Positions 1 to 9,864 of a stretch of 64,000 nucleotides of DNA are shown one piece after another (the first letter of the stretch is position 1; every line of letters begins with the position of its first letter). The translations under genes were made by a program, and so were the position numbers. Under the pieces are notes generated by a model. It saw only the letters and a list, made by a program, of their open reading frames with translations, ran no database searches and was not told where the DNA came from. The stretch comes from JBKQHQ01 sp052148715 (GTDB lineage Bacteria > Pseudomonadota > Alphaproteobacteria > Rhizobiales > Xanthobacteraceae): positions 1 to 64,000 of the forward strand of contig JBKQHQ010000009.1 of NCBI GenBank assembly GCA_052148715.1, in the 5' to 3' direction.

Positions 1-910
1 TGGTCCGGGGTAAAAAATAACTTCGGCGCCGGGCCGGGCAGGTTGGTCTCAAGCGAATCCAGCGCGTCCCAGTGGGTAAAGCCCACGCGCGCGCTGTGCT
101 TTAACGAATTCCCCAGCGCCTGGTGAACCGCCGCCCTGACCTCGGCGTCCCCGGCGACATCGATAAACACAGAAGGTACATCGGAGAGCGAGGCGATTCT
201 CTCGTAGGTAAGAACGTCGTCGTAAACGCCGCGCTGCGCGACGAAGCCCGCGTTCGCAAACGATGTCAGACCAACGATCCTGACATCTCTGGAGCGCGCT
301 TGCGCCAGCAGAAAAGCGAGCCCGAGCGCCGTCTTGCTGGACGCGCTCGATATCAGAACCTGTCTGCCATCGAAGAAACGTTCCTCCTTCAGGTACTCCG
401 CACAGAAGAACGACAGGCTGAAGAGAGGTCGCAGCACGAGGTGTTCACCCTCATGAACCCGGTCATAGCCGGCATCGCGGTCAACCAAGACATATTCGTT
501 GTAGGTTTTGGGCAGCTCTTGACGATGCTCGGTGGCATCGAGCATGCGAGCGCCTCGCAGCCCGCTCGGCTGCATGACGAGATGCGTCGCCATCGGGAAG
601 TAACCGTACACGCGCTCTCCCTCGTTCACCTCCGGCTGAAGGGAGCGAATGACGTTGCCGAGACCCCAAACCGGAATGTAGCCCCAGCCTTCGGCCGCCG
701 GGAAGAACCGCCAATAGGCGATTTGATCCCCAATCGTGCGTAAGTGACATTGTTGGCGGTGAACGCGAACTTGTCGATCTCGACAGTGATCTCGCCCTGC
801 CGCAGTTTGCTGGTGTCTGCAGCGCTGCGTTCCTCCCAATGCCATCGGCGAAGATCATCCCGGGCGACGCAAAAGCCGCTGAAAGGCTTCGACAGGTCAT
901 TGTGCGGCAT
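1..910 (-). pseudogene. DUF2855 family protein, frameshifted and cut by the window edge
   Basis: Read from the ATG at 908-910, which has a GGAGG site just upstream, the first 60 or so codons encode a DUF2855 N-terminus (TANNVTYARLG). The frame is then lost, and the family sequence resumes in another frame (DQIAYWRFFPAAEGWG, GYFPMATHLV, LISSASSKTALGLAFLLA) and stays open to the left edge. The shift maps to a run of four G on the coding strand at 728-731; one extra G would restore the frame. DUF2855 proteins are about 360 residues of unknown function, with a region resembling a medium-chain dehydrogenase fold (from family knowledge). About 300 residues are visible. The long conserved second part argues that the gene was functional recently or that the shift is a sequencing error. 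Read-level support for the G-run would decide. Confidence 0.75.
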
Positions 911-1227
911 CGTTTTCCTCCAGCGGCGCCGCTGGGTTGGCGGCGAAGTGAGCGAAACGCAGCAGCAACGGCAAATAACGGTTCGGCGCTCGACCAGCGC
1001 TCATGCAGCCCGAGCCGCGCGGGTCGTCAGCCCCGCACTCGCGATGCCCGTCGATGATACGCGCCGTCAGCGCTGCCGCCAAGAACCGGGCACTCACGCG
1101 GGCCGCGCCGACCTTGCTTCGTCGCGCGCAGGCGCGCATGCTTCTCGTTGGCGCAAGTTTCGCAGACCGATGGATTGCCGGGTCAACTCCCGCATTGAAA
1201 ACAAGGACCGGATATCTCGGAGCCCTC

Positions 1228-2616
1228 ATGACCGCACTGCACGACCTTTCCGCCCACGAGCTCTCGATCGCCTACCGCTCCCGGCAGGTGTCGCCGGTGG
1301 AAGTGACGCGCGCGGCGCTCTCGCGCATCGAAGCCTGGGAGAAGAAGATCAACGCCATGTATGTCGTCGATGCCGAGGGTGCGCTCGCCATGGCGGCGGC
1401 GTCGCAGGAACGGTGGCGCCAAGGCACACCGCTGAGCGCGATCGACGGCGTGCCGATCACGATCAAGGACAACATTGCGGTGCGAGGCTTCCCAACCCCG
1501 GTCGGCACGGCGGCGGGTGACATGACGCCGAGCACGTTCGACGCGCCGCCGACGGCGCGGGTGCGGGAAGCCGGCTGCGTCTTGCTGGGCAAGACGACGA
1601 TGCCCGATTTCGGCATGCTGGCCTCGGGCGTCTCCAGCCTGCACGGCACCACGCGCAATCCGTGGAATCTTGCGCGCAACCCGGCCGGATCGAGCTCGGG
1701 CGCGGGTGCGGGGATCGTCGCCGGCTACGGGCCGCTCGCGATCGGCACCGACATCGGCGGCTCGGTGCGGCTGCCGGCCGCGTACAACGGCATCTTCGCG
1801 CTCAAGCCGAGCCTCGGCCGCGTCCCGATCCATCCGCCCTATCTCGGCCGCGTCACCGGTCCGTTGACGCGCACGGTCACCGATACGGCGTTGCTGATGA
1901 GCGCCTTGAGCAAGCCCGATGCGCGCGATTACATGTCGCTTCCCTATCAGGAGCTCGACTGGACCGCGTCGCTTACCGGCGACCTGAAAGGTATGAAGCT
2001 CGGCCTCATGCTGGAGGCCGGCGTCGGTCTGAAGCCGCAGGCCGCGGTGCGCCGGGCCATCGAGGCGGCCGCGGCGACGTTCTCCGGGGCCGGTGCGGTC
2101 GTGGAAACCGTGGCGCCCTTTGTCACGTCAGACATGCTCACGGGCCTCGATCGGTTTTTTCAGGCGCGGCTCCTCGCCGACTACCAGCTGCTGCCGGCCG
2201 AGCGCCAGGCCAAGGTGCTCCCGTTCATTGTCGCCTGGTGCCGGCGCGCGGAGGGTCTGAATGCCGTCGACGCGTTGCGCGCCCTGGGCCAAGTCTTTCT
2301 GATGCGCGAGAAGGCGGTGGCGGCAATTCAGAAATACGACTTTCTGCTCAGTCCGACCTCGCCCATCACCGCCTATCCGGCCGACGAGGCGACGCCCGGC
2401 AACGATCCCGAAAGACCGTTCGAGCACATCGGCTTCACGGCGCCGTTCAACATGTCGGAGCAGCCGGCCTGCTCGATCTGCGCCGGCTACGACGAAGAGG
2501 GTCTGCCGATCGGGCTGCAGATCGTCGGCCACCGTTTCGACGATGTCGGCGTGCTGCGGGTCGCGCGCGCCTACGAGACCTTGCGGCCGACGCCGCGCCC
2601 CCGGCCGCAGCCGTAG
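1228..2616 (+). CDS. Amidase, amidase-signature family
   Basis: A 462-residue enzyme of the GatA/acylamidase superfamily, hydrolysing a C-N amide bond. The family Ser-cisSer-Lys triad is visible as Lys80 (in TIKDN), Ser155 (in AGSSSGAGAG) and Ser179 (in TDIGGSVRLPA), with the usual spacing of 75 and 24 residues. The length is typical. An open frame extends to 1003 but that stretch is not amidase-like; the ATG at 1228 begins the conserved N-terminus (DLSAHELSIAYRSRQVSPVE). No gatB or gatC is nearby, so a tRNA amidotransferase role is unlikely. The thioesterase and liv transporter downstream suggest use of an imported amide or amino-acid-like compound, which is inference. The substrate cannot be read from the sequence. 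Confidence 0.9.
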   Translation: MTALHDLSAHELSIAYRSRQVSPVEVTRAALSRIEAWEKKINAMYVVDAEGALAMAAASQERWRQGTPLSAIDGVPITIKDNIAVRGFPTPVGTAAGDMTPSTFDAPPTARVREAGCVLLGKTTMPDFGMLASGVSSLHGTTRNPWNLARNPAGSSSGAGAGIVAGYGPLAIGTDIGGSVRLPAAYNGIFALKPSLGRVPIHPPYLGRVTGPLTRTVTDTALLMSALSKPDARDYMSLPYQELDWTASLTGDLKGMKLGLMLEAGVGLKPQAAVRRAIEAAAATFSGAGAVVETVAPFVTSDMLTGLDRFFQARLLADYQLLPAERQAKVLPFIVAWCRRAEGLNAVDALRALGQVFLMREKAVAAIQKYDFLLSPTSPITAYPADEATPGNDPERPFEHIGFTAPFNMSEQPACSICAGYDEEGLPIGLQIVGHRFDDVGVLRVARAYETLRPTPRPRPQP

Positions 2617-2760
2617 CGGCGCCGTCGCGCCTGTTCGCCAGGCTGATTGCGACGAGATCGGCCGCCGCAATAGTCGCTTTCTAAGCCGGCTTGCTTGCGC
2701 CTATGATCGGTGTGGCATTGCGGCCGTTGCGCGCCCGAGGCTCACGTCAGGAGTTGTCCC

Positions 2761-3213
2761 TTGCTCCAGGACCGATTTGTGCCGCCGAGCGGCGCCTTCA
2801 CCCGCAGCATTCCGGTTCGCTTTTCCCATTGCGATCCAGCCGGTATCGTCTACTTCCCGCATTATTTCGATATGTTCAACGGGCTCATCGAGGACTGGTA
2901 CGGGCAAGAGCTCGGCTACGATTATGCCGAGCTGGTCATGGGCAGTCAGTACGGATTTCCCTTCGTTCACATCGAATGCGACTTCAAGATCCCGAGCCGC
3001 ATGGGCGAGGTCATCGACTTGACGTTGCTGGTCGAGCGCGTCGGCCGCTCCTCGCTGGGTATCGCCATCGTCTGCCACCTCGACGGGCTTGAGCGGCTGC
3101 ACGCCCATATGGTCACCGCCATGATGTCGCTCGAGACCCGCAAGCCGGTGCCGTTGCCGCAAGGGCTGCGCGACAAGATCGAATCGTACCGCCGGCGAAC
3201 GACGAACGGCTGA
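2761..3213 (+). CDS. Acyl-CoA thioesterase, 4-hydroxybenzoyl-CoA thioesterase-like
   Basis: A 150-residue single hotdog-fold protein. The family motif is visible near the N-terminus as RFSHCDPAGIVYFPHYFDMF; the Asp in the HCDPAG segment is the usual catalytic residue in the 4-hydroxybenzoyl-CoA thioesterase/YbgC branch. It is expected to hydrolyse an acyl- or aroyl-CoA ester in the cytoplasm. The start chosen is a TTG at 2761 because an AGGAG lies 7 nt upstream; the frame is open from 2710 (GTG) but that extension has no family similarity. It lies between the amidase and the liv transporter on the same strand. The exact acyl group is unknown. Confidence 0.85.
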   Translation: MLQDRFVPPSGAFTRSIPVRFSHCDPAGIVYFPHYFDMFNGLIEDWYGQELGYDYAELVMGSQYGFPFVHIECDFKIPSRMGEVIDLTLLVERVGRSSLGIAIVCHLDGLERLHAHMVTAMMSLETRKPVPLPQGLRDKIESYRRRTTNG

Positions 3214-3237
3214 GGCCGACACGCGCCCCGCGGGCCG

Positions 3238-3265
3238 GTGACATTTCAATCGGAACGACTATAAT
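3238..3265 (+). promoter_or_regulatory. Candidate sigma-70-type promoter of the liv operon
   Basis: GTGACA (3238-3243) and a perfect TATAAT (3260-3265) are separated by 16 nt in the gap before the substrate-binding protein gene. Transcription would begin near 3272, giving a leader of about 140 nt. This is the best-looking promoter in the first 8 kb, judged by eye only. Confidence 0.5.
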
Positions 3266-3412
3266 GAACACGGTGCAAGGCGGATAAGGCCTGCTCTGAG
3301 AGGGTAATTCCGTCGCTCTTGCTAGAAGAGATCTCGTTATTAGAAAATCGACGCCCGGCCCGTCAAAGCTCCGCAACGGGGCATCAATATAAGGTCGTCA
3401 AGGGAGGTACAC

Positions 3413-4663
3413 ATGAGGCAATTCCTGTTTCCGGGGCGCGCGCGCCTGACAGCCGTCGTCCTCTCGGTGCTTGCCGCCGGGTTCGCCGACCGCGCCATGG
3501 CGCAGCAAACCCAGCCGATCCGGATTGGCGTCAACACCGCCATCCAGGCGCAGGTCGGCCGCGACACCATCGACAGCGTCAAGATGGCGATCGACGAGAT
3601 CAACGCCCAAGGCGGCGTGCTCGGACGCAAGCTCGAGATGATCGTGGCGGACGAAGGGGAGGCGGCGACCGACGGTCCCAAGGTCGGTATCGCGGCGGTC
3701 AACAAGCTCACCAGCGAAGACCATGTCGACGTGCTGATCGGCGGCTACGACAGCGGCGTGACGCTCGGCGAGTTGCCGCATATCGCGCGGGCCAAGACCA
3801 TCTTCCTCGGCGTCGGATCGGCGTCGCCGGCGATCCAGCAGAAGGTCAAGGACGACTATGACCACTACAAGTATATTTTCCGCGTCAACCCGATCAATTC
3901 CGCCAAGCAGTCGCAGGCGCTGATCAGCTTCATAACCGGCAAGCTCAAGGGCGATCTGGGCTTCAAGAAGATCTCGATCATCGGCGAGAACGCGAAATGG
4001 GTCCAGGACATGGTGCCGGCCATCAAGACGGGCGCCCAGGAGGCCGGTATCGAAGTGCCCGTCGCCGAGTTCTTCGACGTGCAGACCGCCGACTTCTCGC
4101 CGCTGTTCGCCAAGGTGAAGGACAGCGGCTCGCAATATCTGATCGTCATCATCTCGCACGGCGCTTCCGACGTTTTCGTCAAGCAGTGGTATGACGCCAA
4201 GGTCCCGGTCCCGATCGGCGGCATCGACGTGAAGGGCATGGATGCCAATTTCTTCGACCGCGTCGGCGGCAAGTCGATCGCCGAAGTGTCGGCTAATTTC
4301 GTGATCCGCGCCCCGCTCACGCCGGTGACGGTGCCGTGGTGGGACAAGTTCGTCAGCCTCAACAAGCGGCCGCCGGTCTACACGGCGGGCGGCGCCTACG
4401 CGGCCGTGAATATCTACATGGAAGCCGTCAAGCGCGCCGGCTCCACTGAAACCGATGCGGTGATCAAGGAGCTGGAGAAGACCGACTTCGTTGGGCCGGC
4501 CGGCCGCGTGCAATTTGATCCGACCCACGACGTCAAGGATGGTCCCGGCTTCGTCAACGAGCTGTTCGTGCAATGGCAGGCCAACGGCGAGCGCGCGGTG
4601 GTCTGGCCGAAGGAACTCGTCACCGGAAAGATGATCAATCCACCCTGGCTTGCTCAGAACTGA
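3413..4663 (+). CDS. Branched-chain amino acid-type ABC transporter, periplasmic substrate-binding protein
   Basis: A 416-residue periplasmic-binding protein of the LivJ/LivK type (Peripla_BP_6). It begins with a Sec signal peptide ending AMA-QQ near residue 31. The mature protein starts with the typical QPIRIGVNTAIQAQVGRDTIDSV segment, followed by the family layout INAQGGVLGRKLEMIVADEGE. The ATG at 3413 has GGGAGG just upstream. It is first in a five-gene cassette with two permeases and two ATPases. Such proteins bind amino acids, amides, or in many Rhizobiales aromatic acids; the neighbouring amidase and thioesterase make a non-amino-acid ligand plausible, but this is inference. Confidence 0.92.
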   Translation: MRQFLFPGRARLTAVVLSVLAAGFADRAMAQQTQPIRIGVNTAIQAQVGRDTIDSVKMAIDEINAQGGVLGRKLEMIVADEGEAATDGPKVGIAAVNKLTSEDHVDVLIGGYDSGVTLGELPHIARAKTIFLGVGSASPAIQQKVKDDYDHYKYIFRVNPINSAKQSQALISFITGKLKGDLGFKKISIIGENAKWVQDMVPAIKTGAQEAGIEVPVAEFFDVQTADFSPLFAKVKDSGSQYLIVIISHGASDVFVKQWYDAKVPVPIGGIDVKGMDANFFDRVGGKSIAEVSANFVIRAPLTPVTVPWWDKFVSLNKRPPVYTAGGAYAAVNIYMEAVKRAGSTETDAVIKELEKTDFVGPAGRVQFDPTHDVKDGPGFVNELFVQWQANGERAVVWPKELVTGKMINPPWLAQN

Positions 4664-4677
4664 ACGTCTGAGCGGTC

Positions 4678-5532
4678 TTGGTCCAGATTCTCGTCTATGG
4701 CGCGGTAATCAGCGCGATCTACGCCATGCTGGCGGTGGGGTTCACCCTCATCTTCGGCGTGGCGCGGATTCTCAATCTCGCGCATGGCTCCTTCTATGCG
4801 CTAGGCGCCTACCTCGTTTACAGCCTCACCGCCAACGCGCACTTGCCGCTGTGGTTCGCGTGTCTCCTGGCGGTGCCGCTGGTCGGCGCGTTCGGTATCG
4901 TCGTGGAGCGGGTGCTGGTTCGTCCGCTGCGGCGTTCCATGCTGGCCGTGCTGCTGATCACGCTCGCGGTCGCCCTCATGGTCGAGCAGGGCCTGCTGCT
5001 GATCTTCGGCTCGGAGGCGCGCAACGTGCCGTCCATGGTCGACGCGACCTTTCATTTCGCCGGCGTCGACATCAGCGGCCAGCGGCTCTTGGCGCTCGGC
5101 GGCGGGGTGGCGATCCTCGCCGGTCTGTGGCTGTTCATGCAGTACACGCGGATGGGCTCGGCGATCCTCGCCGTCGCCCAGGATGCCGAGGCGGCCCAGT
5201 ATATGGGCATTCCGTCCGACCGCATCTATTCGATGGTGATGGGGCTGTCGGCGGCCATCGCGGCGGCGGCCGGCATATTGGTCGCTCCCTTCCAGACGGT
5301 GATCCCCGGCATGGGGCTGCTGCCGCTGGTCAAGGCCTTCGCGATCGTGGTGGTCGGCGGCCTCGGCTCGATCCCGGGAAGCATTGTCGGCGCGCTGTTG
5401 CTCGGCTATTCGGAGACCATTATCGCCTTCCAGATTTCGATCGAGTGGTCGCAGATCGTGTCGGTCGCCGCCGTGTTCACGACGCTCGTCCTTCGCCCGT
5501 CCGGCTTCTTCGGAAAACGCGCGTCGTTTTGA
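4678..5532 (+). CDS. livH: Branched-chain amino acid-type ABC transporter permease, LivH family
   Basis: A 284-residue inner-membrane permease with about eight hydrophobic segments. The LivH family is recognisable from the N-terminus (YGAVISAIYAMLAVGFTLIFG, then ARILNLAHGSFYALGAY) and from the GGLGSIPGSIVGALLLG loop near the C-terminus that contacts the ATPase. The start is a TTG at 4678, 15 nt after the binding-protein stop; no ATG fits the conserved N-terminus. It forms the transmembrane channel with the LivM protein encoded next. Confidence 0.9.
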   Translation: MVQILVYGAVISAIYAMLAVGFTLIFGVARILNLAHGSFYALGAYLVYSLTANAHLPLWFACLLAVPLVGAFGIVVERVLVRPLRRSMLAVLLITLAVALMVEQGLLLIFGSEARNVPSMVDATFHFAGVDISGQRLLALGGGVAILAGLWLFMQYTRMGSAILAVAQDAEAAQYMGIPSDRIYSMVMGLSAAIAAAAGILVAPFQTVIPGMGLLPLVKAFAIVVVGGLGSIPGSIVGALLLGYSETIIAFQISIEWSQIVSVAAVFTTLVLRPSGFFGKRASF

Positions 5533-5538
5533 GCCCAG

Positions 5539-6465
5539 ATGCGCATTCTCAGCTTTGATTGGCTCGCAGCGCTCGTTGCCGCAGTGGTGCTGGCGGCGGT
5601 GCCGTTGGTTTTCGGCAGCGGCTACATCATCGGCGTGATGACGGTCGCGCTGTGCTTCGGCATGTGGGCGGCGAGTTGGGACTTCATGTCCGGCCTCACC
5701 GGGCGTGAGAATTTCGGCCATTCGCTGTTCATCGGCGCCGGCGCCTATACGGCCGGCTTCCTCAACGTGACGTTCGGCGTCAATCCGTGGTGGAGCCTCC
5801 TCGCAGCGCCGCTCGTCGCCGTCGCGTTCAGTCTCGCGGTCGGCTTCCCGACGCTGCGCCTGCGCGGTCCCTATTTTGCGCTCGCCATGCTGTCGGGCGC
5901 GGCGGTGATGCAGAACCTCACCATCATTTTTTCGGGCTACACCGGCGGGCAGGACGGCCTCAACGGCCTGGAGCCGATCGTCGATTCGACGCGCGCCTAT
6001 TATTACCTCACGCTGGTCCTGCTGGTGACGACCACGATCGTCCTAAAGCTCATCGCCCGCTCGCCCTGGGGCACGATCCTGCGGGCGATCCGCGGGGACG
6101 AGGCGAGCTGTCAGGCCGCCGGGATCAACGTGACGTTCTACAAGATCGCTTCGCTGATGATTAGCGCCGCATGCGCGGGACTGGGCGGCGCGCTCTACGC
6201 CCACTACGAGCTCCAGGTCGGCCCGGATCTGTTCGCCGTGGTGCTGTCGATCAACATCATCATCATGGTCTATGTCGGCGGGATCGGCACGATCTACGGC
6301 CCGGTCGGCGGCGCCATCCTGCTCAACGTGCTGACCGAGAGCTTGCGGGTTTTCAGCGAATACCGGCTGTGGGTCTACACGCTGCTGCTCGTCTTCATCC
6401 TGTTCTTCATGCCACAGGGCCTGATCGCCCCGGCCTGGCGGCGCGTCAGGCGGCTGCTGCCATGA
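5539..6465 (+). CDS. livM: Branched-chain amino acid-type ABC transporter permease, LivM family
   Basis: A 308-residue polytopic membrane protein, the second permease of the cassette. Family features are SWDFMSGLTGRENFGHSLFIG near the N-terminus, the FPTLRLRGPYFALAMLSGA segment, and the loop IRGDEASCQAAGINVTFYK that couples to the ATPases. It starts 6 nt after livH and its stop overlaps the livG start (ATGA at 6462-6465), so the two are probably translationally coupled. Confidence 0.92.
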   Translation: MRILSFDWLAALVAAVVLAAVPLVFGSGYIIGVMTVALCFGMWAASWDFMSGLTGRENFGHSLFIGAGAYTAGFLNVTFGVNPWWSLLAAPLVAVAFSLAVGFPTLRLRGPYFALAMLSGAAVMQNLTIIFSGYTGGQDGLNGLEPIVDSTRAYYYLTLVLLVTTTIVLKLIARSPWGTILRAIRGDEASCQAAGINVTFYKIASLMISAACAGLGGALYAHYELQVGPDLFAVVLSINIIIMVYVGGIGTIYGPVGGAILLNVLTESLRVFSEYRLWVYTLLLVFILFFMPQGLIAPAWRRVRRLLP

Positions 6466-7235
6466 CGGCGCTGCTGCGGGTCGAGGGGCTCAACAAGCGC
6501 TTCGGCGGCCTGCGCGCCGTCAAGGACGTCTCCTTCGCGTTGGAGCGGGGCTCGATCACCGGCGTGCTCGGCCCTAACGGCGCCGGCAAGACCACGGTGT
6601 TCAACCTTCTCACCGGCTTCATCTTGTTCGATACCGGAACCGTGCATCTCGACGGCCGGCCGCTCGCCGGCCTTGGTCCGCATCGGATCGTGAACCGCGG
6701 CCTGGCGCGCACCTTCCAGCTTGCGCGCCCGTTCCTGGGCATGACCGTGCTGGAGAACGTCGAGGTCGCGTGCCTTGCGCCACGCGTGCGCCAGGCCGGA
6801 CATCCGCGTGCGCGGGCGCAGGCGTGGCTCGATCAGGTCGGCCTCGGCGACAAGGCGGCGCTGCCGGTGGACGTATTGCCGTACGGCGACCTGCGCCGGC
6901 TCGAGATCGCGCGGGCGCTGGCGACCAGGCCGCAATTGCTGCTGCTCGACGAACCCTTTGCCGGGCTCGGCGCCGGCGAGATCGAGCCGCTGGCCACCCT
7001 GATCCGGCGGCTGCATCAAAGCGAAGGTCTCACGATCTTGATCATCGAGCATAAACTGCGCGAGTTCATGCAGCTCGTCGAAAGCGTGATCGCCATGGAT
7101 TTCGGCGAGATCGTCGCCATCGGCGATCCGTCGACGATCGTGCGTCATCCGCGCGTGATCGAGGCGTATTTAGGCAAGGCCGAGCTTTCGCTGCCGAGCA
7201 TCGAACCGACCGGAGCCGGCGATGGCGCTGCTTGA
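6462..7235 (+). CDS. livG: Branched-chain amino acid-type ABC transporter ATPase, LivG family
   Basis: A 257-residue cytoplasmic ATPase. Walker A is GPNGAGKTT, Walker B LLLLDEPFAGL, and the switch His lies in LIIEHKL. The LivG-type C-terminal extension is present (IVRHPRVIEAYLG). The signature loop reads LPYGDLRRLEIARAL where many relatives have LSYGxQRRLEIARAL; that deviation is common in the family. The ATG at 6462 overlaps the livM stop; the open frame further upstream is not conserved. It overlaps livF by 14 nt. Confidence 0.92.
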   Translation: MTALLRVEGLNKRFGGLRAVKDVSFALERGSITGVLGPNGAGKTTVFNLLTGFILFDTGTVHLDGRPLAGLGPHRIVNRGLARTFQLARPFLGMTVLENVEVACLAPRVRQAGHPRARAQAWLDQVGLGDKAALPVDVLPYGDLRRLEIARALATRPQLLLLDEPFAGLGAGEIEPLATLIRRLHQSEGLTILIIEHKLREFMQLVESVIAMDFGEIVAIGDPSTIVRHPRVIEAYLGKAELSLPSIEPTGAGDGAA

Positions 7236-7932
7236 AATCACGGACCTGGAAGTCCGTTACGGCAATGCCCTGGCGCTCGACGGCGTATCCTTGAGCGTCG
7301 GCGCCGGCCGGCTCGTCGGCGTGTTGGGGCCGAACGGCGCCGGCAAGACGACTCTCCTCAAGGCGATCTCACGCACGGTGCCGCCCAGATCCGGCCGCGT
7401 CGTGTTCAATGGCATGCCGCTCGACGGGCTCCCGGCCTACCACGTGGTCGGCCGCGGCATTTGCCATTGCCCCGAGGGTCGCCGACTTTTCCCCGAGCTC
7501 AGCGTGCTCAAGAACCTGATGCTCGGCGCCTATTTGCGTAACGACCGGCAGGGCATTGCGCGCGATATCGACAAGGTGCATTCCCTGTTCCCGGTCCTGA
7601 AGGAACGCGCCGGCCAGCAGGCCAATACCCTATCGGGGGGCGAGCAGCAGATGTTGGCGATCGGCCGCGCGCTCATGGGTGCGCCGACGCTGCTGCTGCT
7701 GGACGAGCCCTCGGTCGGAATTGCCCAGCGCCTCAAGGTCGAGATCTTCCAGTCGATCCGCGCCATCCAGCAAGCCGGCACCGCCGTGCTGCTGGTGGAG
7801 CAAGATGCCCGCAGCACGCTCGCGATCGCCGAGCAGATCTATGTGCTGGAGCACGGCCGCGTCGTCCGTCAGGGGGACGCCCGCATGCTTGCCGACGACG
7901 ACGAGATCCGGCGCATCTATCTCGGGGTATGA
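7222..7932 (+). CDS. livF: Branched-chain amino acid-type ABC transporter ATPase, LivF family
   Basis: A 236-residue ATPase that pairs with LivG. Walker A is GPNGAGKTTLLK, the signature loop is LSGGEQQMLAIGRALM, and Walker B is LLLLDEPSVGI. The LivF-type motif PEGRRLFPELSVLKNL is present. It is the last gene of the cassette; the following gene is on the opposite strand. A short GC-rich inverted repeat near 8000 is too weak to call a terminator. Confidence 0.92.
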   Translation: MALLEITDLEVRYGNALALDGVSLSVGAGRLVGVLGPNGAGKTTLLKAISRTVPPRSGRVVFNGMPLDGLPAYHVVGRGICHCPEGRRLFPELSVLKNLMLGAYLRNDRQGIARDIDKVHSLFPVLKERAGQQANTLSGGEQQMLAIGRALMGAPTLLLLDEPSVGIAQRLKVEIFQSIRAIQQAGTAVLLVEQDARSTLAIAEQIYVLEHGRVVRQGDARMLADDDEIRRIYLGV

Positions 7933-8018
7933 TAGGGCCTGCTTCGTCGGCGACCTGTCCGCATCGTCATGGCCGAGGTCGTTGCGATCGTCCAGGTCTT
8001 TGCCGGCTGGCAGGCCGG

Positions 8019-9718
8019 TTAGGCGGCGCGCACCGTTGTCAGGAACTTATCGACTTCAAGCTTGAGACGGTTGCTCTCGCTCGACAGCGATTGCGCCGAC
8101 GAATGCACTTGCGTGGAGGCGGAACCCGTCTCGGCCGCGCCGCGGTTGACGCTCGTGATGTTCACCGCGACCTCCGCTGTTCCCTGCGCCGCCTGGTGGA
8201 CGTTGCGCGAGATCTCCTGCGTCGCCGCGCCCTGCTCTTGGACTGTTGTCGCGATTGCTGCGGCAATCTCGGACATGCGGCCGATTGTGGCGCCGATCTC
8301 CTTGATTGAGCTACGGAATCTTGCGTCGCCGACTGCATGCCGGTGATCTGGGTGCTGATCTCATCGGTGGCCTTGGCGGTTTGGGCGGCGAGCGCTTTCA
8401 CCTCGTGGGCGACGACCGCGAAGCCCTTGCCGGCGTCACCCGCGCGGGCCGCTTCGATCGTGGCATTGAGCGCGAGCAGGTTGGTCTGCTCCGCGACCGA
8501 GGTGATGAGCTTGACCACGTCGCCGATCCGGCCGGCCGCCTGCGAGAGCTGGGCGATGCGCGCGTCGGTCTTTTGCGCCTGCTGCACGGCTTCGTGGGCG
8601 ATCTTGCTCGATTCCTTGACCTGACGGGCAATCTCATCGACAGAGCCCGCGAGCTGCTCTGACGCCGAGGCGACGGAGCTCACGTTCGCGGAGGCCTCTT
8701 CCGAAGCGGCAGCAACCGTTGTCGAGAGTTGCTGCGTCGTCTCTGCAGTTTTGGTGAGTGTCGAAGCTGCCGTTTCAAGCTTGGCCGAGGCCGAGGATAC
8801 CGTGTCGACGATATGGCCGACCGCCGCCTGGAAATCGTTGGCGAGCTTGTGCATGTCGGCCTTGCGTTCGGTCTCGGCGGCGCGTTTTCTTGCCGCTTCC
8901 TGCTCGGCCTCCAGCTGCGCCTTCTCGACCGCCTTCAATTTGAATGCCTCAACCGCTCCGGCCATGTCGCCGATCTCGTCGCTGCGGCCGAGGCCCGGCA
9001 GGACCACGTCGAAATTCCCGATCGCAAGCGCATCCATCGCCGTGGTCATGCCGCGCATGGCGCGGGCGATGCCGCGTGCGACGATCACCGAGATGGCTCC
9101 GATGATCAGCATGACAACGGCCGCCGTGAGCAGCGCCCGGCGCGCGGCGTCCCAGGTCTGCTGCTCCAGATCGTCGACGTAGACACCGGTGCCGATCACC
9201 CAATTCCACGGCGCAAAGCCGGCAACATAGGACATTTTCGGCTGTGGCGTGGCCGCGCCGGCCTTCGGCCATTCGTAGGTCACGACGCCGGCGGACATGC
9301 GTTTCACGGTTTCCACGGCCTCCACGAACAGTCGCTTGCCGTTCGGATCCTTGGTCTCGGTCAGATCGCTGCCGTTCAGTTGCGGTTGCGTCGGATGCAT
9401 CACCATGCGGGGATGCATGTCGTTGATCCAGAAATAATTACCTTGACCGTAGCGCATGGCGCCGATGCGCGCCGCTGCGCGCTGCCTCGCCTCCTCGTCG
9501 GTGATGAGGCCTTTCTGCGCCGCCTCTTGCGCTTCTTTGGCAATGTCGAGCGCAAGCTCCGTCAGGTGCTTGAGCTCCAACGTCGTCTGATTCTCGAGGC
9601 CGAGCTTAATGTCTCGCGTCTGGAAGAGCGTGACGCCGAGGAAGCCGAGGAAGCTCAGCGCGATGATCGCGTAGATTTTTCGGCCGATGGTGAGATTGAA
9701 GCGCTTCGGCATGAGCAT
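8019..9718 (-). pseudogene. Methyl-accepting chemotaxis protein with sCache_2 sensor domain, single frameshift
   Basis: With the frame restored this is a receptor of about 566 residues. Order: N-terminal membrane segment (about 14-33), a periplasmic single-Cache domain (about 45-190, with YGQGNYFWINDMHPRMVMHP and NWVIGTGVYVDD), a second membrane segment, HAMP, and a long methyl-accepting coil with the family hairpin tip VVKLITSVAEQTNLLALNA and the IEAARAGDAGKGFAVVA segment. The frame is lost at about 8305-8315 after MQSATQDSVA and resumes as IKEIGATIGRMSEIAAAIA through to VDKFLTTVRAA. One missing base on the coding strand explains it. No che genes are adjacent. All signalling motifs are intact on both sides, so a sequencing or assembly error is possible. 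The sensed ligand is unknown; Cache_2 receptors often bind small organic acids. Confidence 0.85.
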
Positions 9719-9864
9719 CTTCCAATCCAGGTTGCTAGCCTGTGCAGCCGTGGGGGTGCGCAGTCTGATTCGGCGGCGCTTGATTCAACCAAGTCCAGTT
9801 TAATAGGGGGTGTAGATTTTATGCGGCGCGTCTAAGTATAAGTTCGTATTCGACGAGGGGACTG

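Noticed and set aside
7990..8020. A terminator after livF
   Set aside because: Only a 5-6 bp stem with no T-run is present.
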